64,000 nt of DNA. Origin: Hyphochytrium catenoides (Eukaryota > Sar > Hyphochytriomycetes > Hyphochytriales > Hyphochytriaceae). Positions 58,948-64,000 of the stretch are shown here, in pieces; the stretch's first letter is position 1; each line of letters opens with the position of its first letter. The position numbers were made by a program, and so were the translations under genes. The notes under the pieces are model-generated. The model saw only the letters and a list, made by a program, of their open reading frames with translations, was not told the DNA's origin and did not search any database. The stretch spans positions 17,693 through 81,692 of the forward strand of contig FLMG01000727.1 of the NCBI GenBank assembly GCA_900088475.1, given 5' to 3'.

Positions 58948-61900
58948 TCAATGGACAACGAGCCAACGCCATACCTGCTGGAGGCTTGCCATCATCAGCG
59001 CCAGAAGCGCTTCTGGTGTGTTTGCGTTGAATCCTCGCTCTTGCTGCCCACTACTTTTCTCTCGCGATTCTTCCTCGAGGAAAGCCTAAGATAACGGGGG
59101 CATGCCCATCACGAAAAAAGCAGATGGAGCGTTCAATGGAAGAATAGCTCAAGATAGGAGAAAGAGGGAGACGGACATCAAGCAATGAAGGAAAGAGAGC
59201 GAGAAAGAGAGAGGAGATGGCGTGCGATCACTGTTGAGATGGCGGTTGCGCCAAGGAAGAGACACAAGTTGGACCTATTACCTGAGCTGCAGCACCGGTA
59301 GGCTGTACTCTTTCCATCGCCTTTATAAAATCATCCATCCTCATACACCGAATTTCATCCGGGCTTAGCTCCTAGAGAGGGCACACATTCTGGAGGATTA
59401 GGGACAAATTGCACGACGACACACAGCTAAAAGTAACTCTTACGTCGATACTTTTGTCTCCAGTTGAGTCGAGGAACTCTCGAAGTGGTAGCAGAGCTGC
59501 CGCTTGGCATAGTTCCTAAGCGGTTTTAAGAGGATTACCATGAGAACCAGTCAACAGAGCGTTCGTGCCTTATATCCCGTCTCCGCTCACCCTTCTTCAC
59601 TTCTTACCTTCAAGTCACTTCCACTATAACCTGAGGTCCTAAGGGCGAGAAGGCCAATGTCAAACCCCTTCTCCAAGCTTTCACCATCAAGAAGTATCCT
59701 CAGAATCTTCTCTCTGTCTTCTGTCTTTGGAAGGTTGATGTGGAAAGTCCGAGGCATTCGCCGCAAAATTGCAGAGTCCTAGGGAGAGCTTTTTGCTTAG
59801 CGACTCAGCCATAGTGCTCAGCCCACTAGCGCTATCTTATTAAATCTCTTCCTAGCGGCTCTTATACTTTTGCGTTGGCAGTCTCTCCACCTCGTACTTT
59901 ACCAGGAACCGCCCTTTGAAAACTTCTGGTATTTATGCTCATTGCCTCTACAATCGGTTTGCTTACCATGTCGTAAGGCCTATTAGTTGCGCCTAGCACC
60001 ATGACACTGAAACCATGGTTATTATACGTGTTCTTCGTGCCTACGCCGTCCCAAAGGGTCATGAACTCCTACAGCCACAAAGTTAGCATGGTATGGCAGT
60101 AGTCATGTACAACGAGTATTATGAGGGTACGGTTCTTGGTACATCGTCTCTGGACTAGCCTAATCTTGTCACTCCTTCACCTAGCCCTTTATCTAAGCTC
60201 TAACCTACTCTCAACCTTCCACCTCGCTACCCATATATTTGGGCATCATCTTCATTCATTGCTCATCACATCCACCAACCTTCAATCCGTACCCCCAGAT
60301 CCCGTGTCCCGTCTCCCTCAATCACGCCTCATCGCCACCGCATGGCAGTGGCTCCCCACCCCGCTACGCCTTACCGCTTTCATGTTGTTATAGACGGCTG
60401 TATCGGCTTCCCCTCCTCTGGCTCTCATGAAGCAGTCAATCTCATCAATGAAAATGATACTGGGAGCCAGCTTCTCTGCCAGAGAGAAAACCGCCCGGAC
60501 CAGCTTCTGCGACTCTCCAAACCACTGCATATGGCCTGATGAGTGAACCACCACGAAGCACGGAAGCGGCAGGTGACAGGGAAGATAAGAGCCCCAAAGA
60601 GAACTTGAACATATGGTAAAGGCTAGAGTTGAAGGATGTGCAATAGTTGCAAGGCCACAAAAACGGAACTCCATCACAACGCTGCGAGGGTGGAGAGCTA
60701 GAGGCTTAAATACTATAAGGATCTCTTCAAAGTTCCACCTTATTCATGATCGTGCTCATCTTCAGATTGATAAATGTCGCCCCACTCTCTTTGGCTATCG
60801 CTTTGGCAATCATCGTCTTCCCCGTCCCAGGTGCTCCGTAGAGAAGAAGACCCTTAGGAGGAGAAATCAGCTTTCCGCGGGAGCGGAAGATATCTGGTCG
60901 CTTAAGCGGGAGAACTGCCACTTCGATGATATCTTNNNNNNNNNNNNNNNNNNNNNNNNNNNNNNNNNNNNNNNNNNNNNNNNNNNNNNNNNNNNNNNNN
61001 NNNNNNNNNNNNNNNNNNNNNNNNNNNNNNNNNNNNNNNNNNNNNNNAGTTGCTGACGGAGCCCAAAGAGTAACAGTAAGAGATTCACAATTTATAACGA
61101 CGTATAGGTGAACACCCATTAGCCAGAATGGTATGCGGAAGCCAGCGGGCAGTGCATCGCCTCTTGGTGATATGAACCTTACCTGGGTCTATAACATCTT
61201 GAAGGATGATGTTCTCGTACTCTGTCGTGGCAATTTTGATGCCATTTCTAGCCATTCGTGCCTGCCATGCTGAAGCCAGCAGGTACAGGAGAAAGAGGAA
61301 AAGGCAAATGATAAATACATCGGGAAGCAGAAGAAGCAACCCAGGTTAAAATAAATATACTAGACATTGAGAACTCGATTCGGGGTCGCAAATAGAACAA
61401 GAAGAGCGAAATGAGACGGAAGTTCAGAGGCATGAGCGAGCTGGGCCCAAAGTATGGACGTAAGAGTAGTCCCCATAGGAAAGAATGGGGTGCACAGCGG
61501 GCGATGCAAAGGGAAGCGAAGGGAGCGCCAGTAGCATAGGAAAGGCGGAGAGGGAATGTAGGAAGGGCATAGACCATCCCTATACCCGCGATATCCGTAC
61601 CCGACAGAAAAGAGCACAGAAAGACGGAGAGCGAGTGAGAAAGAGAGAGCTCCAGAGCGAGGGAAAGCGAGAAGGCCAACAAATGCTGTAGTTCTTTTTC
61701 TGAGAGCCCAAGGGAAAACGGGGGGAAGTCTTTAAAGCAGGTCGTATTCGCCTCACTCTCTCCCTTACCGCGCTTTGCTTCTTTGCCCAGATCCTTCTCC
61801 TTCTTCATTGGATCCAGGAAAAAGTTAGCCTGCGGGCAGACCATGAGTCACCTTAGGGTTCCAAGAGATTGAAAGAGTCCCTATCCTGACTCGCCTTCCT

Positions 61901-62347
61901 TGCAGTTTGTTCCATCTTCTCTATCTTCTCTTTTGTCTCTCTCCTCTCTCTATTTCTCTCTCTCTTTTCAGTCTTTCTCTCTCTGCTTCTTTCTTCTCTT
62001 TCTGTCAATCTCCCTCTTCTTGCCCCTCTCCCTTTTAGGTCCTTCTCTTTCAACACCTTCTCTCGCGGATGTCGTCTCCTCCCATAGCCTACCATGCGAG
62101 TTCCTAACTGAATTCCGACGACTGTGACAAGAACACCAATTACGCCACTCAGTACGGTGCCAGCCAGGTCATCTGCGAGGTTAGAGAGAGATGTAGAAGC
62201 AGCAGATCCGTTCGGAGAAGAGGAAGATGAGCGAGCCTGAGCGTGAGCCCTTGGCAAAGTGTTGCTCTGTGTCCTAGCGAGGTTGGCCATCCTAGACAGA
62301 GGAGCACGAAGGCAAGAACCGCCCGTGTGTTTGACCCTTCTTGTCAA
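58948..62347 (-). CDS. Msp1/ATAD1-type AAA ATPase of the outer mitochondrial membrane
   Basis: Extracts mislocalised tail-anchored proteins from mitochondrial and peroxisomal membranes. Exon 1 (from 62347; the ATG at 62290, [10 protein letters not shown], is equally possible) has a single N-terminal membrane span ([17 protein letters not shown]) followed by a highly charged coiled coil. Next come [20 protein letters not shown] and [18 protein letters not shown]. The AAA core follows: [15 protein letters not shown], Walker [29 protein letters not shown] with Walker [18 protein letters not shown] and sensor [22 protein letters not shown] (arginine finger) and [11 protein letters not shown]-terminal exons read [20 protein letters not shown] and, last, [20 protein letters not shown], with the stop at 58948. 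A 112-base N gap (60936-61047) removes the sequence just before the Walker A exon, roughly where the conserved 'W.DI.GL' segment should be. Confidence 0.88.
60936..61047. other. assembly gap (112 N)
   Basis: A run of unresolved bases inside the Msp1/ATAD1 gene, between the exon ending ...ILQDVIDPG and the Walker A exon. Part of the AAA domain start is therefore missing from view. Confidence 1.
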
Positions 62348-63211
62348 GGCTGTACGTAAGAGAGAAAGCCGACTACGCTTGGATTGATTCCTTCGCCTGG
62401 AGAGTTGTTCCTCCTCCTCGCTTATCTCCGCCTTGGTCCAAACCTTGCTAACCCTCGTTTGGTATCTTACTACTCGCCGTGTGGTCAGTGGCGTCGTCGA
62501 GCTCCAAGGTTGTTCGCCCTGAGATGCGTCTCTGTGGCTCTCCTTAGTTTTTTCCTTCCGAAGCGATCAGACGCTGATGTCGATGCTGCATCAAGGTCAA
62601 CAGTTCTGACTGTCTGATGGTGATGATGTTGCACGGAAAGCTCCACGCTTGACTGGTCCAGCACGAGGGAGGACGGATAGATGAGAGAGAAGAGACAACA
62701 GAAACGGAGATGACCGATGGCGGAAGAACGCAGGGAAGGAAGGGAAGGGGAGAGAAGGAAGGAGAGAGAAAGGAAAGACCCACGCTAAGAAGCAGCAGAA
62801 ACACTGGGCAGGGCCCCTACTTCCCTCTCGCAGGAATATTGCAGCCATCTCTTATCTTTCAGCTCATTATATGTACTTATTGGGCCAAGAGCATTTGAAA
62901 TATTTCATTATGGCCAAGGTTTCGGGTTTTGTGTGTGTTCCCATTGGTAGCTGAGCATCCGAGAGGCCCATTCTGCGTCTGTGAGAGAGCTCTAGAGCTG
63001 CTTCTGAAGATCGCCAGATGGCTAGGAGAATGGAAGCTGAGATCACTTTGGAGCTCTGGATGACAGGCGCAGAAGGTTCTCAGAGCTTGAGATCTGAGAT
63101 TGAATATCACTAAGAGAAGACTCCTTCCGAGTTTTCTGGCGAGTGAGGAAACTGTGAGAGTTGGATCGAGAAAGGACGAACTTCTTTAAGACCAGATAGT
63201 GTAGAGACATC
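62348..63211. promoter_or_regulatory. divergent region between ATAD1-like and KIN17 genes
   Basis: About 860 bases shared by two genes transcribed away from each other. A purine-rich block (GGGAAGGAAGGGAAGGGG-like, about 62735-62780) is the only compositional feature that stands out. No exon supported. Confidence 0.5.
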
Positions 63212-64000
63212 ATGCCGAAGCATGGCTTTCTCACTCCCAAGGCAATCTCTAACCGCATGAAGGTGGGCCCTTCTTGCTAGGCTTCCTTTGATGGGCTGCA
63301 ATCGCTCCCCCTGGACGTCCTCTTCTTTTTGGCATTCCCGTGGCATTCCCGTCTTGGCCGTTGTCAGGGATGAGCTTTCATGTCCTAACGCTTTGCTCTT
63401 CCAGTCTAAGGGGCTTCAGAAGCTCCGCTGGTTCTGTCAGGCCTGTCAAAAGCAATGCAGGGACGAGAACGGCTTCAAGTGTCATACCATGAGCGAGAGC
63501 CACCAGCGTCAGCTCCTCATCATTGCCGAGAACCCTAACAAAGTCATTGACGAGTTCACTCGAGAGGTGGGGTCAATCCGTCGGTAAACCCTCACTCTCT
63601 TCTAATTGGTTCTAGGCTGAAAGTCTTGCTTGTTATTCTTCGCCTCTCTCCCCCTCTTTTACCGCGGTCATGATCGACCTACTCCTTTCTTCGAGCTTCC
63701 TTCGCTTGTTCTTCCCTGCCGCTTTGATAGGCCAGTAGGGCAGTAGGCCCGTTCCTCAGAAAGCGGCTAAGATTGACATTTGCAGTTCGAGACCGAGTTT
63801 CTGAGGACATTGTCTGGAAGACATGGCACCAAAAGGGTTCACGCTAACTTGGTAAGCACCTAGTCCAAAAGAGTTAGGAGGCCTGGAAGGGAAACAAGCG
63901 AGAACGCAGACTCTACTTTATGAGGCTAAAGCCGTCACAGCCACCTTTGGATCTATGGGAATAAGCTAGCGGGAAGAACGAGGGTGGAGGAAGAAGGGCT
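63212..64000 (+). CDS. KIN17: KIN17 DNA/RNA-binding protein (partial, runs off window)
   Basis: Nuclear zinc-finger protein of the DNA damage response and spliceosome. Three exons are visible and in phase. 63212-63262 encodes MPKHGFLTPKAISNRMK. 63405-63566 encodes SKGLQKLRWFCQACQKQCRD, ENGFKCHTMSESHQRQLL and the segment to EFTRE. 63786-63851 encodes FETEFLRTLSGRHGTKRVHA and NL, then a GTAAGC donor. The C2H2-like finger (CQACQKQCRDENGFKCHTMSESH) and the 'RxGTKRVH.N' continuation match human KIN almost residue for residue. The remaining gene, including the winged-helix, SH3-like and KOW parts, lies beyond base 64000; no fourth exon is recognisable in the last 150 bases. Confidence 0.93.

Noticed and set aside
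1-64000. CRISPR array, prokaryotic operons, prophage or insertion sequence
   Set aside because: No regular spaced direct repeats, and the genes are clearly eukaryotic with spliceosomal introns.

Overview
This is an intron-rich eukaryotic nuclear window carrying genes on both strands. Introns are short and of the GT-AG type, mostly about 55-130 nt where I could fix both ends, with pyrimidine-rich 3' ends. There are three runs of unresolved bases (13637-13638, 27390-27509, 60936-61047). Gene content points to a stramenopile-like protist (an alga or oomycete relative) rather than a plant, animal or true fungus. The evidence is a WRKY19-like array of short Cys/His zinc fingers, a SKN1/KRE6-type GH16 protein with the GCDPP...YPT tail I associate with diatom and oomycete homologues, and a FYVE-PH-SEC14 lipid protein. 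A small DPY30/RIIa protein and an LRR-coiled-coil protein hint at a lineage that can build a flagellum. The species cannot be named from the sequence.

Layout. 1-3.85 kb (-): partial HIR3/CABIN1-like histone chaperone subunit. 4.7-5.1 kb (+): candidate two-exon small protein. 5.5-9.1 kb (-): FYVE/PH/membrane/SEC14 protein. 10.1-15.2 kb (+): exportin-5 (XPO5/HASTY). 15.6-22.1 kb (-): PH-domain protein with a long basic low-complexity N-terminal part, possibly two genes. 23.15-26.4 kb (+): Sel1-like/MYND/RING/Smr fusion protein. 28.1-29.9 kb (+): Qa-SNARE (syntaxin-7/Pep12 group) ending in a CaaX-like box instead of a membrane anchor. 30.0-34.6 kb (-): LRR-coiled-coil protein. 35.4-35.8 kb (+): 62-residue DPY30/RIIa protein. 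36.1-38.7 kb (-): lariat debranching enzyme DBR1. 39.8-46.4 kb: decayed island with a frameshifted paralogue fragment and a broken membrane-protein pseudogene. 46.4-48.4 kb (-): intact relative of the fragment. 49.6-51.0 kb (+): WRKY19-like zinc-finger protein. 51.2-52.8 kb (-): inositol monophosphatase. 53.3-53.6 kb (+): candidate small protein. 53.8-55.5 kb (-): SKN1/KRE6-like GH16 protein. 55.5-58.9 kb: gene-free. 58.9-62.3 kb (-): Msp1/ATAD1 AAA ATPase. 63.2 kb to the end (+): start of KIN17.

These are mostly independent housekeeping genes, in many cases arranged as divergent or convergent pairs with close 3' ends (for example 89 bp between the SNARE and LRR genes, 154 bp between the zinc-finger and IMPase genes). 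There is no operon or obvious gene cluster. Several genes touch membrane identity and lipid handling (FYVE-SEC14, PH protein, syntaxin, Msp1), but nothing shows they act together. I found no convincing new multi-gene system. The best leads are the prenyl-type syntaxin, the MYND-RING-Smr fusion, the FYVE-PH-TM-SEC14 architecture, the decaying island, and a pair of 30-bp tandem duplications lying inside introns.
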